Assembly: GCF_019443125.1 (NCBI RefSeq)
Contig: NZ_JAHYXK010000015.1
Coordinates: 43,069 to 107,068, forward strand
Source of the DNA: Pontibacter aydingkolensis
Lineage (GTDB): Bacteria > Bacteroidota > Bacteroidia > Cytophagales > Hymenobacteraceae
Length of the DNA stretch: 64,000 nucleotides
Reading direction: 5' to 3'
The translations under genes were made by a program, and so were the position numbers. The notes below the pieces were generated by a model. The model saw nothing but the letters and a program-made list of their open reading frames with translations, ran no database searches and was not told the DNA's origin. This document shows, in pieces, positions 1-8,713 of the stretch (within the stretch, counting starts at the first letter, position 1; each line of letters starts with the position of its first letter).

Positions 1-957
1 ATTTACGACGGCGAAGCCTGGAACCCGGACCTGCGCGCGCCGCTTCGTGCACCGGGCATTAACGTAAAGCAGGGAGATTATATACTGGCTGTAAATGGCG
101 TAGAAGTAAAAGCACCTGAAAACCTGTACCAGTTCTTTGAGGCAACTGCCGACAGGCAAACGGTACTGCGCATCAACAGCAAACCAACCATGGAGGGCTC
201 TCGCCTGGTAACGGTAGTGCCTATCAGCAACGAGGGTGGTCTGCGCCGCATCGCCTGGGTTGAAGGTAATCGCCGCAAGGTAGATCAGCTTTCAGGAGGC
301 AAATTAGCTTATGTATATGTGCCTAATACCAGCCAGGCTGGCTATACTTCTTTTAACCGTTACTACTTCGGCCAGCAGGACAAGAAGGGAGCTGTGATTG
401 ATGAGCGCAACAATGGAGGTGGCTCTGCTGCCGACTACATGGTAGATATTATGAACCGCGACCTGCACGGCTACTTCAACAGCAAAGTTGGCGATCACCG
501 TCCGTTTACAACGCCAATGTCGGGCATTTGGGGGCCAAAGGTTATGATCATAAATGAGATGGCTGGCTCAGGTGGCGACCTGCTGCCTTACCTGTTCCGT
601 AAGATGAAGATAGGCCCGCTGGTTGGTACCAGAACCTGGGGCGGACTGGTTGGCACCTGGGATACGCCTTCGCTTATTGATGGTGGCCGTATGGTGGCTC
701 CGCGTGGAGGCTTTGTAGACATACAGGGAGAATGGGCAGTAGAAGGCGAAGGCGTAGCACCTGACATTGAGATCATGAACAAGCCAGCCGATGTAATTGC
801 CGGCCGCGACCCGCAGCTGGAGCGTGCAGTAGAGGAGGCCCTGAAGTTACTGAAAACTGAAGAAGTAAAGCTGAAATCAGAACCTGCACCACCGGTTCGC
901 TGGATACGTCCGGAAGGATGGGAGAAAGAAGCTGAGAAAACCAAAACAGTGCAGTAA
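1..957 (+). CDS. Tricorn-like S41 protease, C-terminal part (cut by window edge)
   Basis: The reading frame is open from base 1, so the gene starts outside the window. A PDZ-like segment is visible near bases 55-120 (GINVKQGDYILAVNGVEV). The S41/tricorn catalytic core follows: NEMAGSGGD with the probable nucleophile Ser at codon 568-570, then the family-typical GTRTWGG, and EGEGVAPDIE, which aligns with the region of the catalytic Glu in tricorn. Tricorn-type proteases degrade peptides; bacterial homologues are often exported or periplasmic, but the N-terminus needed to judge this is missing. The tail is charged and rich in Lys/Glu. A hairpin terminator follows directly and is shared with the convergent ychF. 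Family call is firm; exact substrate unknown. Confidence 0.85.
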   Translation: MYDGEAWNPDLRAPLRAPGINVKQGDYILAVNGVEVKAPENLYQFFEATADRQTVLRINSKPTMEGSRLVTVVPISNEGGLRRIAWVEGNRRKVDQLSGGKLAYVYVPNTSQAGYTSFNRYYFGQQDKKGAVIDERNNGGGSAADYMVDIMNRDLHGYFNSKVGDHRPFTTPMSGIWGPKVMIINEMAGSGGDLLPYLFRKMKIGPLVGTRTWGGLVGTWDTPSLIDGGRMVAPRGGFVDIQGEWAVEGEGVAPDIEIMNKPADVIAGRDPQLERAVEEALKLLKTEEVKLKSEPAPPVRWIRPEGWEKEAEKTKTVQ

Positions 958-960
958 AAT

Positions 961-990
961 AAAAGAGGCCGATGTAAGTCGGCCTCTTTT
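961..990. terminator. Bidirectional terminator hairpin
   Basis: A perfect 12-bp stem (AAAAGAGGCCGA / TCGGCCTCTTTT, loop TGTAAG) lies between two convergent genes, the tricorn-like protease and ychF, with A/T runs on both sides so it can end both transcripts. Confidence 0.85.
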
Positions 991-1015
991 ATTTTATATA
1001 TTGCTGGTAATCAGC

Positions 1016-2113
1016 TTACACGTTAAAGCGGAAGTGCATGATATCACCGTCTTGTACCACGTACTCTTTACCTTCTACGGCCATTTTACCGGCTTCTTTT
1101 ATCTTGGCTTCTGACTTATACTCCTGGTAATCCTTCAGTTTGATCACTTCGGCACGGATAAAGCCTTTCTCGAAGTCTGTGTGAATTACACCGGCAGCAG
1201 CAGGAGCTTTCCAGCCTTTGCCAACTGTCCAGGCACGTACTTCTTTAGGTCCGGCTGTAAAGTATGTGATCAGGTTAAGCAGGCTGTAAGATGCTTTAAT
1301 TAGCTTGTTCAAGCCAGACTCCGTTAAGCCATACTCTGCCAGGAACATCTCTTTTTCTTCCGGGTCGGTCAGCTCTGCGATCTGCGCTTCGATAGAGGCA
1401 GAGATCAATACTACCTGAGCGTTCTCGTTCTTCACGTGCTCAGCCAGGGTCTGAGAATATTTGTTGCCATCATTCATAGAGTTCTCGTCTACGTTGGCAG
1501 CATATATTACAGGCTTGGCTGTAAGTAGCTTCAGATCTTCTACAGCTTCCAGGTCATCCTCATTCACATCCAGGCTACGGGCATTTTGTCCAGACTCCAG
1601 GTGCGCTTTATACTTCTCCAAGCTGGCCAGTTCTTTTTTTGCTTTCGCATCACCTGACTTCGCAGAGCGGATAACCTTCAAGATCTTCTTATCGACAGAC
1701 TCCAGGTCTTTTAGCTGCAGTTCTGTATCGATAATTTCTTTATCAGCAATCGGGTCTACCTTACCGTCTACGTGCACAATGTTCTCGTCTTCAAAGCAGC
1801 GCACCACATGGATAATGGCGTCAACCTCACGGATGTTAGCCAGGAATTTGTTACCAAGGCCTTCGCCTTTGCTGGCACCTTTCACAAGGCCGGCAATATC
1901 TACAAACTCAATTACGGTTGGCAGCACGCGCTCCGGGTGTACCAGTTCTTCGAGTATCTGCAGACGCTCGTCGGGCACAGTAATTACCCCTACGTTTGGC
2001 TCGATAGTACAGAATGGATAATTGGCAGATTCTGCCTTGGCGTTAGAAATAGCGTTAAACAGCGTAGACTTTCCAACGTTCGGAAGTCCCACAATACCGC
2101 ATCTTAGTCCCAT
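1016..2113 (-). CDS. ychF: Ribosome-associated GTPase/ATPase YchF
   Basis: Obg-family P-loop NTPase of 365 residues, the usual YchF length. The P-loop is GLPNVGKST near the N-terminus. The base-specificity motif reads NVDE rather than NKxD, which in YchF/OLA1 favours ATP over GTP. The C-terminal TGS-like domain is present (FTAGPKEVRAWTV, then GVIHTDFEKGFIRAEV). YchF binds ribosomes and acts in translation and oxidative-stress responses. The start is ATG at 2111-2113. It is transcribed alone, ending at the hairpin at 961-990. Confidence 0.97.
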   Translation of the reverse strand: MGLRCGIVGLPNVGKSTLFNAISNAKAESANYPFCTIEPNVGVITVPDERLQILEELVHPERVLPTVIEFVDIAGLVKGASKGEGLGNKFLANIREVDAIIHVVRCFEDENIVHVDGKVDPIADKEIIDTELQLKDLESVDKKILKVIRSAKSGDAKAKKELASLEKYKAHLESGQNARSLDVNEDDLEAVEDLKLLTAKPVIYAANVDENSMNDGNKYSQTLAEHVKNENAQVVLISASIEAQIAELTDPEEKEMFLAEYGLTESGLNKLIKASYSLLNLITYFTAGPKEVRAWTVGKGWKAPAAAGVIHTDFEKGFIRAEVIKLKDYQEYKSEAKIKEAGKMAVEGKEYVVQDGDIMHFRFNV

Positions 2114-2285
2114 GTATTCTTAGTTATTAATTTCAGGGTGCAAAGATAATAGTTTTTAGGGAGTTATGCTGTAGGTTGTATGGTTAAATGGTTTAATTGT
2201 TAAATTGTTGTGTGTTAGATTGCTCTACCGGGGCCAACCACCCCTAACCCTCAATGCTGCAAATAAGAAGTTAAATATTTCTGTT

Positions 2286-2367
2286 GTCATTTCGAACACC
2301 GTGAGAAATCTATCCAGAATTAATTCAGAAAGAATTTTAAAGAGATCTCTCCTTTCGTCGAGATGAC
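2286..2367. repeat. 82-bp imperfect palindromic intergenic repeat
   Basis: The ends read GTCATTTCGAACACCGTGAG... and, inverted from the other end, GTCATCTCGACGAAAGGAGA..., so the element can fold back over most of its length, with AGAAATCT / AGATCTCT further in. Repeats of this type (GTCATTTCGA...TCGAGATGAC) are scattered through many Bacteroidota genomes and often give false reading frames with CHLDERRDL-like peptides, as here on the minus strand. It has no coding capacity of its own. The gap 2114-2601 holds this repeat and the small hairpins just downstream but no convincing gene. Confidence 0.65.
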
Positions 2368-2394
2368 AGCTTTTGCTTAAGTTGACGGCATTGC

Positions 2395-2490
2395 CCCTAA
2401 CCCCTCTCCCGAAGCAAGTCCGAGAAGCAGCGAGTCTGGAGACTCGCACCCACTTTACGGCACGGGTTGGATACCCGCACCAGAGAAGTT
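2395..2490. repeat. Intergenic segment with two small hairpins, probable dispersed repeat
   Basis: After CCCCTAACCCCTCTCCC-type low-complexity sequence there are two consecutive small palindromes: GCGAGTCT-GG-AGACTCGC (2430-2447) and CGGGT-TGGAT-ACCCG (2463-2477). The repeated wording (sequence resembling gagtctggagactcgcac and gggttggatacccgcac) suggests copies of a multi-copy intergenic element. Only one copy is present in the window, so multi-copy status is inference. Confidence 0.4.
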
Positions 2491-2601
2491 GATCATACTT
2501 TGATTGGCTAAACTGCAGAGGGTATAAAAACAAAAAGCTCATGGTGATGCCATGAGCTTTCATTATCTCGAAGTATAAATTCTATAAAAATAGCAGAGGG
2601 G

Positions 2602-2958
2602 TTATTCCCACTTCAGCTCGCCATCGTAAGTGGCAGCTGTCTCAGTTTCCTCAGTAGTTACTTCTGCAACAGGGGCAGGGGCCTCAAGGGCTGCAAGTGC
2701 TTCCTCTGTTAACAGTTCTGATTTAACGTGATCAATAGTCCCCTGAAGCGCTTCCATGAACTTCACAAAGTCTTCCTTGTAAAGGAAAATCTTGTGTTTC
2801 TCGTAAGAAAAAGTCTCGTCTTTAAACTTTCTTTTGCTCTCCGTAATAGTCACATAGAAATCGTTTGAACGAGTTGACTTCACATCAAAGAAGTACGTTC
2901 TCTTCCCGGCTCTTACTCTTTGGGAATAAATCTCAGCTTTTTCGTTGTTCTCTTCCAC
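2602..2958 (-). CDS. DUF3276 / PUR-alpha-like nucleic-acid-binding protein
   Basis: Small basic protein of about 118 residues with the conserved family core AEIYSQRVRAGKRTYFFDVK followed by SNDFYVTITESKRKF and a helix FVKFMEALQ. This is the bacterial PUR-alpha fold (DUF3276; Borrelia BpuR is a characterised relative) that binds single-stranded DNA or RNA. I chose GTG at 2956-2958 because family members start right before E-E-N-N-E-K; a TTG at 2980-2982 would add eight untypical residues. A promoter-like TActTTTa lies just upstream of that TTG, which would place it at or before the transcript start. The C-terminal tail after residue 85 is acidic and probably disordered. Confidence 0.88.
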   Translation of the reverse strand: MEENNEKAEIYSQRVRAGKRTYFFDVKSTRSNDFYVTITESKRKFKDETFSYEKHKIFLYKEDFVKFMEALQGTIDHVKSELLTEEALAALEAPAPVAEVTTEETETAATYDGELKWE

Positions 2959-3058
2959 CGTCTTAAATAACGTTAAATTCAACTTAGTGAATCTAAAAGT
3001 AACATATACTTCTGATATATAAAAATTTTGGAATTTAAATTTCTTAAATTTTAAATAT

Positions 3059-3066
3059 TATATTTG
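3059..3066 (+). promoter_or_regulatory. Bacteroidota -7 promoter element TATATTTG
   Basis: Exact match to the Bacteroidota sigma consensus TAnnTTTG, 24 bases before the ATG of the RlpA-like gene. No well-spaced -33 TTG is evident, so strength is uncertain. Confidence 0.5.
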
Positions 3067-3090
3067 CCACCGGACCAACTATAGTATATT

Positions 3091-3504
3091 ATGAATATCT
3101 GTTCAATTATACTAGTACTTCTGCTCTCTTTTTTCAATAATACCACATCATACACCGCAGAAGGTAAAGCTACATATTACGCCGACCGCATGCACGGGCA
3201 TCGTACTGCAAACGGCGAAAAATACGACAAAAAATTACTGACGGCTGCCCACTCTACACTGCCTTTTAACACTCTGGTAGAGGTAACCAATCTTAAAAAC
3301 GGTAAAACGGTAGTAGTAAAGATCAATGACAGAAAAGCGAAAAGCCGCCACATCATCATCGACCTTTCCAGAGCCGCTGCCGAAGAGATAGGCCTTATCC
3401 GGGACGGCATTGCCAGGGTTAAGTTAAAAGAGGTGGAAAAGGAGGAGCTAAAGCAACAAGATACGCCTTTGGCCGTTTCAGAAGCAGGTAAAAGCTCTAA
3501 CTAA
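3091..3504 (+). CDS. RlpA-like double-psi beta-barrel protein, exported
   Basis: 137 residues: an N-terminal signal peptide (hydrophobic residues 4-16) followed by an RlpA/DPBB domain. Family hallmarks are GKATYYADRMHGHRTANGE, TAAHSTLPFNTLVEVTN and VKINDR, including the Asp of the NDR motif and His in AAH. RlpA proteins are septal or cell-wall proteins, and some are lytic transglycosylases acting on peptidoglycan lacking stem peptides. No SPOR domain is present, so septal targeting is not shown. The charged C-terminal tail (KEVEKEELKQQ) is unremarkable. It lies 15 bases ahead of the DUF58 gene and probably shares its transcript. Confidence 0.85.
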   Translation: MNICSIILVLLLSFFNNTTSYTAEGKATYYADRMHGHRTANGEKYDKKLLTAAHSTLPFNTLVEVTNLKNGKTVVVKINDRKAKSRHIIIDLSRAAAEEIGLIRDGIARVKLKEVEKEELKQQDTPLAVSEAGKSSN

Positions 3505-3519
3505 ACTGCCCCTGTTTTT

Positions 3520-4431
3520 ATGAAAAAGCCCTTAACGCTAGCCGACATTCAGAAATTCGAGAACATGGAATTTCTGGCAAAGCAGTTGGTAGAGGGGTTT
3601 ATTACAGGCCTGCACCAGTCACCTTACCATGGTTTTTCGGTAGAGTTTTCGGAGCACCGCCTCTACAACAGCGGCGAAAGTACCCGCCACATAGACTGGA
3701 AGGTTTTTGCCCGCACCGATAAGCTGTTTGTAAAACGCTATGAGGAAGAAACGAACCTGCGCTGCCACATGCTGCTGGACGTGTCGCCGTCGATGTATTA
3801 CCCCGCCGAAAACAACGGCAAACTCACTTTTTCTATACTTTGCGCGGCTGCACTGGCTACGCTTTTGCGCAAGCAGCGCGACGCTGTAGGTCTGGTTACT
3901 TTCTCGGATAAGATAGAGCTGCAAACACCAGTTCGCTCTACCGCATCGCACCTGCACACGTTGCTGTTATTACTGCAAAAGCAAATGGAGCAACAGCCAA
4001 CTGCCAAAGACACCAATGTGGCAGAGGTAGTGCACCAGATTGCGCAGCAGATACAGAAGCGCTCACTGGTCATCATCTTCAGCGACATGCTAAGCAAGCT
4101 CGACGATAGCGATACTATTTTCGCTGCCCTCCAGCACCTGAAACACCAGAAGCATGAGGTATTGCTCTTTCATGTGATGGACCGAAAAACAGAGGAGGAG
4201 TTCGAATTTGCAGAGCGGCCATACATTTTCGTAGACTCTGAAACAGGGCAGGAGTTAAAGCTGCAACCCTCTCAGGTTCGCGACCACTACCGCACTGCCG
4301 TAGAAAGCTACAAAAAAGAGCTGGCTCTAAAATGCGGACAGTATAAGATCGATTTTATACCTGTAGATATCAGCGAACCCTTCGATAAAGTGCTGTATTC
4401 TTACCTTGTAAAAAGAGCTAAGGTTCGTTGA
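3520..4431 (+). CDS. DUF58 domain protein (VWA-like)
   Basis: 303 residues with the DUF58 signature: a GESTRHIDWKVFARTDKLFVK segment in the first third, a von Willebrand-type metal-ion motif DVSPS near residue 88, then TFSDKIELQTPVR and LVIIFSDML. DUF58 proteins normally work with MoxR AAA+ ATPases in envelope or stress-related maturation systems; no moxR is beside this copy, so the partner must lie elsewhere. No membrane span is predicted, which suggests a cytoplasmic protein. The downstream gap is repeat-rich and shows no clear terminator. Confidence 0.9.
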   Translation: MKKPLTLADIQKFENMEFLAKQLVEGFITGLHQSPYHGFSVEFSEHRLYNSGESTRHIDWKVFARTDKLFVKRYEEETNLRCHMLLDVSPSMYYPAENNGKLTFSILCAAALATLLRKQRDAVGLVTFSDKIELQTPVRSTASHLHTLLLLLQKQMEQQPTAKDTNVAEVVHQIAQQIQKRSLVIIFSDMLSKLDDSDTIFAALQHLKHQKHEVLLFHVMDRKTEEEFEFAERPYIFVDSETGQELKLQPSQVRDHYRTAVESYKKELALKCGQYKIDFIPVDISEPFDKVLYSYLVKRAKVR

Positions 4432-4458
4432 TCGTTATTGGTTGTTCGTTATTGGTAA

Positions 4459-4494
4459 TGTAGAGAAGCAATACGTTGCGTCTTATTTGCTACA
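4459..4494 (+). repeat. 36-bp repeat, copy A of an inverted pair
   Basis: TGTAGAGAAGCAATACGTTG... ending TTTGCTACA. Its inverted partner lies at 4669-4704, and 32 of 36 positions agree. Both copies have TGTAG/CTACA ends and an internal small hairpin (GCAAT/ATTGC type). It sits in the 312-bp gap between the DUF58 gene and the kinase-like lipoprotein, amid phrases such as GTTATTGG repeated three times. It resembles dispersed TGTAGAGACGCAAT-type repeats of Bacteroidota. Confidence 0.6.
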
Positions 4495-4668
4495 GGGCGG
4501 TAAGTTTCGTTATTGGATATTGGTTTTCCCTTGATTATTATCCCCTTGGTGCATGTGTTACACGAAGTATCGCTTGTGACTTAGAGTTATGGGAAATCTT
4601 CAGACTTCCGTGAATTATACTTCATACTTTGAGATGTCTGCTATTGCGAACTTTAAAATGCGCTGCCT

Positions 4669-4704
4669 TGTAGCAAAAAAGACGCAATGTATTGCGTTTC
4701 TACA
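4669..4704 (-). repeat. 36-bp repeat, copy B of an inverted pair
   Basis: The reverse complement of this copy reads TGTAGAAACGCAATACATTG... ending TTTGCTACA and differs from copy A at four positions. The outer flanks are also partly inverted (GTTGTTCG before copy A and CGAACAAC after copy B), so the whole block 4428-4730 has inverted symmetry. It lies 40 bases beyond the stop codon of the minus-strand lipoprotein gene. Confidence 0.6.
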
Positions 4705-4743
4705 TTCCCGAATATCGATCAACGAACAACCAGCAATTAACAA

Positions 4744-6345
4744 TCAATTCCCTTCTCTGTCAAAGGCATGAACGCGTACGTCGCGGGTGGTTTTGTCTTT
4801 TGTTTCTGAGCCGAATTCTATTTCGTTTCCTCGTTCGGTATCGTATACTTCGGTATACTTTTTCCAGCCCTGTACACTTGATCTGTCCGTTATTTCATCG
4901 TCGCCAAGGCCTCCGTATACTTTCACCAGGATACCCTCTTTTACATTGCCGGAAAGTATAAATTTATCTGCCCCGACCAGGCCGTGAAGTATGATCTGTT
5001 TAGTTTCTTTGCGGTTAAAAATGCGGTGGTAAATTACTTTTGAAGGGGTATTGCCCGAGGCAGGTCGTGTTACGGTTACTTCGGTGCGTTCATCATCCAG
5101 GCGTTTTACTTCAAAATGCTCTTCTTTATCTGATCCGGCAATAGTTACTTTTTGGGCCAGTTGCGCATAGGCTTTCTCTGCAGCTTTGGGTAACAGATCT
5201 CTTCTACTTTTAAGGTTATGTGCTATCTCTTCTCCTTTTAAAGTATAAACAGTAGCAGGCAACTGGCGCACTGCTTTTTCTATCACCTGGTCTGTTAAAT
5301 CGCGTTGCATTTGCTGGGCAATCTTCTGCCATTCTTCTCGGGTAACTTCGTTTAACAATCTTTCATCTATAAACCGGGCATTTATCATGTAGGCCTTTAC
5401 ATCGCTGAAGTCGTCGTCGAAGGAGTGGAATTTACGGGCCATTATTTTGCTCGTGGCAATGGAAGGTATCAGACCATCGTGCATCCTGAAAAAAACCTGG
5501 TCGCGGTCCTTTGGTATCGGAGCAAATAAGGTGTCGTGCCCCTGCGGTTTCACGGCCCAGTCCCACTGGCCTTTATGCCGGTCCCAGTCGCCGAGCAGCA
5601 TATCAAATAGCCTGGCCTTTGCAAAAGTCTTCTGGTCGAAATGGTAGTGGTTGCTTTGGAAGCGCTTTCGAAGGGCATCTTCAGAATCTTCAAAATCCAC
5701 AACACCGTCAAAGTATAGCGTTATATCAGCAGGACTTTCAAACTTGTTTTCCAGCAAAAACACTTTGCCTTGCACAAGCTTATTATACTCTCCAAAACTG
5801 GTATCGGCGGCACTGATATAGTATAAATTGGGGCTTGAGTGAGGTAGTCCGACTGCCTCAGCAAGTATGGGAACTACCACGGCGCCGTAGGGGTTGCCGG
5901 CTGAGGTTTGGTCGCGGAGCACATTGCTGACGAAGGTAGGTTGCCAGAACTTGCTTACCACATGTATAGGGTCTTTATCGATGGACCGGAGAGCGTATAC
6001 GCGGCCTGTGCTATCGGAAAGCTCGAAACTTGTGGATTGGTAACCGCCGCCTTTTTTCTCTACTTTAAGGCCTCCGTGCAGGGTGTGTAAGTTAAATACA
6101 GGCAGTTTAACCGGTGTTGCCCAAATGTCGCGGTTGTGGTTTCCCCAGAAAAAACGATGGAAGCCGCTGCGGTCATAATGCCTTCCGGGTATCACCCAAA
6201 CACTATCATTAGTGGCAGGGCTTAGCTCTTTTAGTTCTTCTACTGTGGCAAGGGCATCCTTCTGAAAAAAGTTTTCGTCGGCACAGCTACCCAAAGCAAA
6301 GGCCATAAACAGCAGTAATACCAACCGATAGAGCGTAATCTGCAC
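4744..6345 (-). CDS. Lipoprotein with a HipA/Fam20-like kinase-like core, apparently lacking a C-terminal barrel
   Basis: 533 residues from a GTG start, with a lipoprotein signal (LGSC, Cys21). From about residue 110 it resembles a kinase-type fold: RVYALRSIDKDP (possible nucleotide-binding Lys124), an alpha-C-like stretch NPYGAVVVPILAEAVGLP, then ARLFDMLLGDWDRHKGQWDW (residues 244-263, catalytic-loop-like D-x-D-R-H) and APIPKDRDQVFF (metal-binding-loop-like Asp280/282). The same core recurs in Bacteroidota proteins where, as I recall, it follows a metallophosphatase domain and precedes an outer-membrane barrel. Near the C-terminus YGGLGDDEITD resembles one RTX-like turn. The protein ends where the barrel would be expected, next to the inverted repeats. 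Kinase activity is inference. Confidence 0.6.
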   Translation of the reverse strand: MQITLYRLVLLLFMAFALGSCADENFFQKDALATVEELKELSPATNDSVWVIPGRHYDRSGFHRFFWGNHNRDIWATPVKLPVFNLHTLHGGLKVEKKGGGYQSTSFELSDSTGRVYALRSIDKDPIHVVSKFWQPTFVSNVLRDQTSAGNPYGAVVVPILAEAVGLPHSSPNLYYISAADTSFGEYNKLVQGKVFLLENKFESPADITLYFDGVVDFEDSEDALRKRFQSNHYHFDQKTFAKARLFDMLLGDWDRHKGQWDWAVKPQGHDTLFAPIPKDRDQVFFRMHDGLIPSIATSKIMARKFHSFDDDFSDVKAYMINARFIDERLLNEVTREEWQKIAQQMQRDLTDQVIEKAVRQLPATVYTLKGEEIAHNLKSRRDLLPKAAEKAYAQLAQKVTIAGSDKEEHFEVKRLDDERTEVTVTRPASGNTPSKVIYHRIFNRKETKQIILHGLVGADKFILSGNVKEGILVKVYGGLGDDEITDRSSVQGWKKYTEVYDTERGNEIEFGSETKDKTTRDVRVHAFDREGN

Positions 6346-6444
6346 AGAGAGAGAATTAAGTTAGAACCAAAAAGTATAAAGATGCTACCATAGTACTTTC
6401 GTCATACGCAGTTTTAGAAGAACCTTTATACTTTTTAGCTATAC

Positions 6445-8103
6445 TTATTTTTTGCGGTGTTCTCTGTAGTAAGCTATCAGGCTGTTGGTGGAGCTGTCGT
6501 GGTTGCCTTTTACACCTGTATCCAAAAGTTCTTCCTCAATTTTACCGGCCAGTTGCTTGCCAAGTTCCACGCCCCATTGGTCGAAGCTGTAGATGTTCCA
6601 GATAACGCCCTGCACAAACGTTTTATGCTCGTACATGGCCAGCAGCGCACCCAGCGTATAAGGGTTTAGCTGATGGAACATAATAGAGGTGGTTGGCCTA
6701 TTGCCCTCGAAAACTTTGTGAGGGATGAGGTCCTCTATTTCCTGCTGGCTCAGGTTGCCTTTAGCCTCCAGTTCTGCTCGTACTTCTTCTGCTGTTTTTC
6801 CCTTCATGAGCGCTTCTGTCTGGGCAAAGAAGTTAGATAGGAGCATGGTATGGTGCTGGCCAATCGGGTTGTTGCTGTTAACGGGTGCAAGAAAATCACA
6901 TGGAATTAGAAATGTACCCTGGTGTATGAGCTGGAAAAAAGAATGCTGACTGTTTGTGCCGGCTGCCCCCCAAATTACAGGCTGCGTCTGGTAATTTACA
7001 TCACTTCCGTCGCGGCTGGCGCTTTTTCCGTTGCTCTCCATCAGCAGTTGCTGCAGGAACTCAGGTAGCAGCCGCAGGTACTGGTCGTAAGGAAGTATGG
7101 CATGGGTCTGGCACCCGAAAAAGTTAGTGTACCAGATGCTCAGCATGCCCATTAGCACAGGTATGTTTTTGCGCAGGTCAGTTTTTCGGAAGTGCTTGTC
7201 CATGGCTTCGGCGCCGCGCAGCAACTCCTCAAATTTGTCGTAGCCAATTGCACAGGCAATAGAAAGTCCAATGGCAGACCACAACGAGAAACGGCCACCC
7301 ACCCAATCCCAGAACCTGAACGTATTCTCCGGGGCTATGCCAAACTCCGCGACTGCTTTGGTGTTTGTAGATAAGGCTACAAAATGCTTTTTTATATGCT
7401 CTCTGTCACCGGCAGATTTAAGAAACCAGTCGCGTGCAGTCTCGACGTTGGCAATGGTTTCTTTTGTGGTAAAGGTTTTGGAAGCAATGATGAATAGTGT
7501 CGTCTCCGGATCTAGCTTTTTGAGTGCTTCTGAGGCATCGGTACCATCTACGTTCGAGATAAAGTATACTTCGATGCCATCTTTCTGGTAGCTTTTTAGC
7601 GCCTCTGTTACCATTTGCGGACCCAGGTGCGAGCCGCCAATACCAATGTTTACTACCTTGCTGATGGATTTTCCGGTATAGCCTTTCCAGTCGCTGCTGT
7701 GCAGTTTGTCGCAGAAGCGCTTCATTTGCTGCTGCACGTCTTTTACTTCTCCGGAGGCATCTTCACCGTCAACCTCCAAGCCTTCTGCCGAAAAACTACG
7801 CAGTGCCGTGTGCAGTACAGCACGGTTTTCGGTTGCGTTAATTTTATCACCGCCAAACATACTTTCTATCGCAGCCGGCAAATCCATTTCCTCCGCCAGC
7901 TCTACCAGCAGGTCCAGCGTCTCCTTGGTTACGCGGTTCTTTGATAGGTCAAAGAGTATGTCTTCAAACTGCAGGGAAAATTTTTCGAAGCGCTGCTCAT
8001 CCCGGGCAAACATTTCGCTCAAGTGCACAGGCTGTAGAGCCTTGTAGTGATCTTGAAGTTTCTGCCAGGTTTTGGCTTTGGTTGGAGGGTAATTTTTTAA
8101 CAT
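6445..8103 (-). CDS. pgi: Glucose-6-phosphate isomerase
   Basis: Interconverts glucose 6-phosphate and fructose 6-phosphate in the cytoplasm. About 552 residues, the usual length of the long Pgi form. Both family signatures are visible: the [15 protein letters not shown] region and, near the C-terminus, [13 protein letters not shown] with the catalytic Lys. [15 protein letters not shown], the sugar-phosphate loop, is intact. I prefer ATG at 8101-8103 ([13 protein letters not shown]); an upstream in-frame TTG at 8142 would add 13 residues with no family support. Neighbouring sugar-phosphate genes begin 3.5 kb away on the other strand. Confidence 0.96.
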   Translation of the reverse strand: MLKNYPPTKAKTWQKLQDHYKALQPVHLSEMFARDEQRFEKFSLQFEDILFDLSKNRVTKETLDLLVELAEEMDLPAAIESMFGGDKINATENRAVLHTALRSFSAEGLEVDGEDASGEVKDVQQQMKRFCDKLHSSDWKGYTGKSISKVVNIGIGGSHLGPQMVTEALKSYQKDGIEVYFISNVDGTDASEALKKLDPETTLFIIASKTFTTKETIANVETARDWFLKSAGDREHIKKHFVALSTNTKAVAEFGIAPENTFRFWDWVGGRFSLWSAIGLSIACAIGYDKFEELLRGAEAMDKHFRKTDLRKNIPVLMGMLSIWYTNFFGCQTHAILPYDQYLRLLPEFLQQLLMESNGKSASRDGSDVNYQTQPVIWGAAGTNSQHSFFQLIHQGTFLIPCDFLAPVNSNNPIGQHHTMLLSNFFAQTEALMKGKTAEEVRAELEAKGNLSQQEIEDLIPHKVFEGNRPTTSIMFHQLNPYTLGALLAMYEHKTFVQGVIWNIYSFDQWGVELGKQLAGKIEEELLDTGVKGNHDSSTNSLIAYYREHRKK

Positions 8104-8475
8104 CGTGTATCGGGTATGTTCGTGATTCCTGTTCGGGCTCAACTACTCTTTTTCGGGGCTTCGGGTTGCGAAAGTAGTGTTTATACTTGTTTTACACTTT
8201 ACAGGCATCTCTCAAATTAACGGTATAAATCAGGTATATGCAAAAAAATGAATATTATGCGACGTGCAAAGTATGGAGCTGATTTGTTCAGGATGTAAAA
8301 AGTATGCTCTGTAAGTTATTTAGCAGCAGCTAAACCTGCTAATACTTAAGCTGTTTGTATCCTGACAGGTACTAACTACCGTAAACACTTAAACTAACAG
8401 CAAAGCGATGTATAAAAGCTATTATGCAAAGTATAATACACCGCCTTTGCAGGTAATTTAATTCAGATTATACTT
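8104..8475. other. Divergent intergenic region
   Basis: 372 bases between pgi (minus) and the small hydrophilic gene (plus). AT-rich, with three copies of the window-wide word AAGTATA/TATACTT but no clear hairpin, RNA gene or reading frame. It must hold promoters for both directions; I cannot place them. Confidence 0.5.
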
Positions 8476-8661
8476 ATGAAAAACGATAAGAAGCACACTT
8501 CCCGTAAAGGGGCAGAGAAAAAAGGAATACTTCGAGAGGATGATGGCAAACGCACTCCTCCGGGGCCAACAGGATATATTACTGGTGGCAGAACAAGCTC
8601 AACAAGGCCGGAGCAGGGCCCGGATATTCCACCTCAGGAACGCACGGAAGGTATTCCTTAG
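8476..8661 (+). CDS. Small hydrophilic hypothetical protein
   Basis: 61 residues starting MKNDKKHTSRKGAEKK, with no hydrophobic stretch, rich in Lys, Arg, Gly, Pro and Thr and probably disordered. It ends 52 bases before the P-type ATPase start and may share its transcript. No family recognised. Its composition recalls the small hydrophilic protein at 37.2-37.5 kb. It could be a chance frame, but the start context, position and composition make a real gene more likely than not. Confidence 0.5.
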   Translation: MKNDKKHTSRKGAEKKGILREDDGKRTPPGPTGYITGGRTSSTRPEQGPDIPPQERTEGIP

Positions 8662-8713
8662 CATGTAAACGTAATAAACTATAATAAACCGTTTGCTGAA
8701 ATCAGCCTGATGT

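Noticed and set aside
2225..2563. 112-residue minus-strand frame
   Set aside because: It runs through the palindromic repeat and the hairpins; its peptide (SCHLDERRDL) is the typical false product of this repeat.
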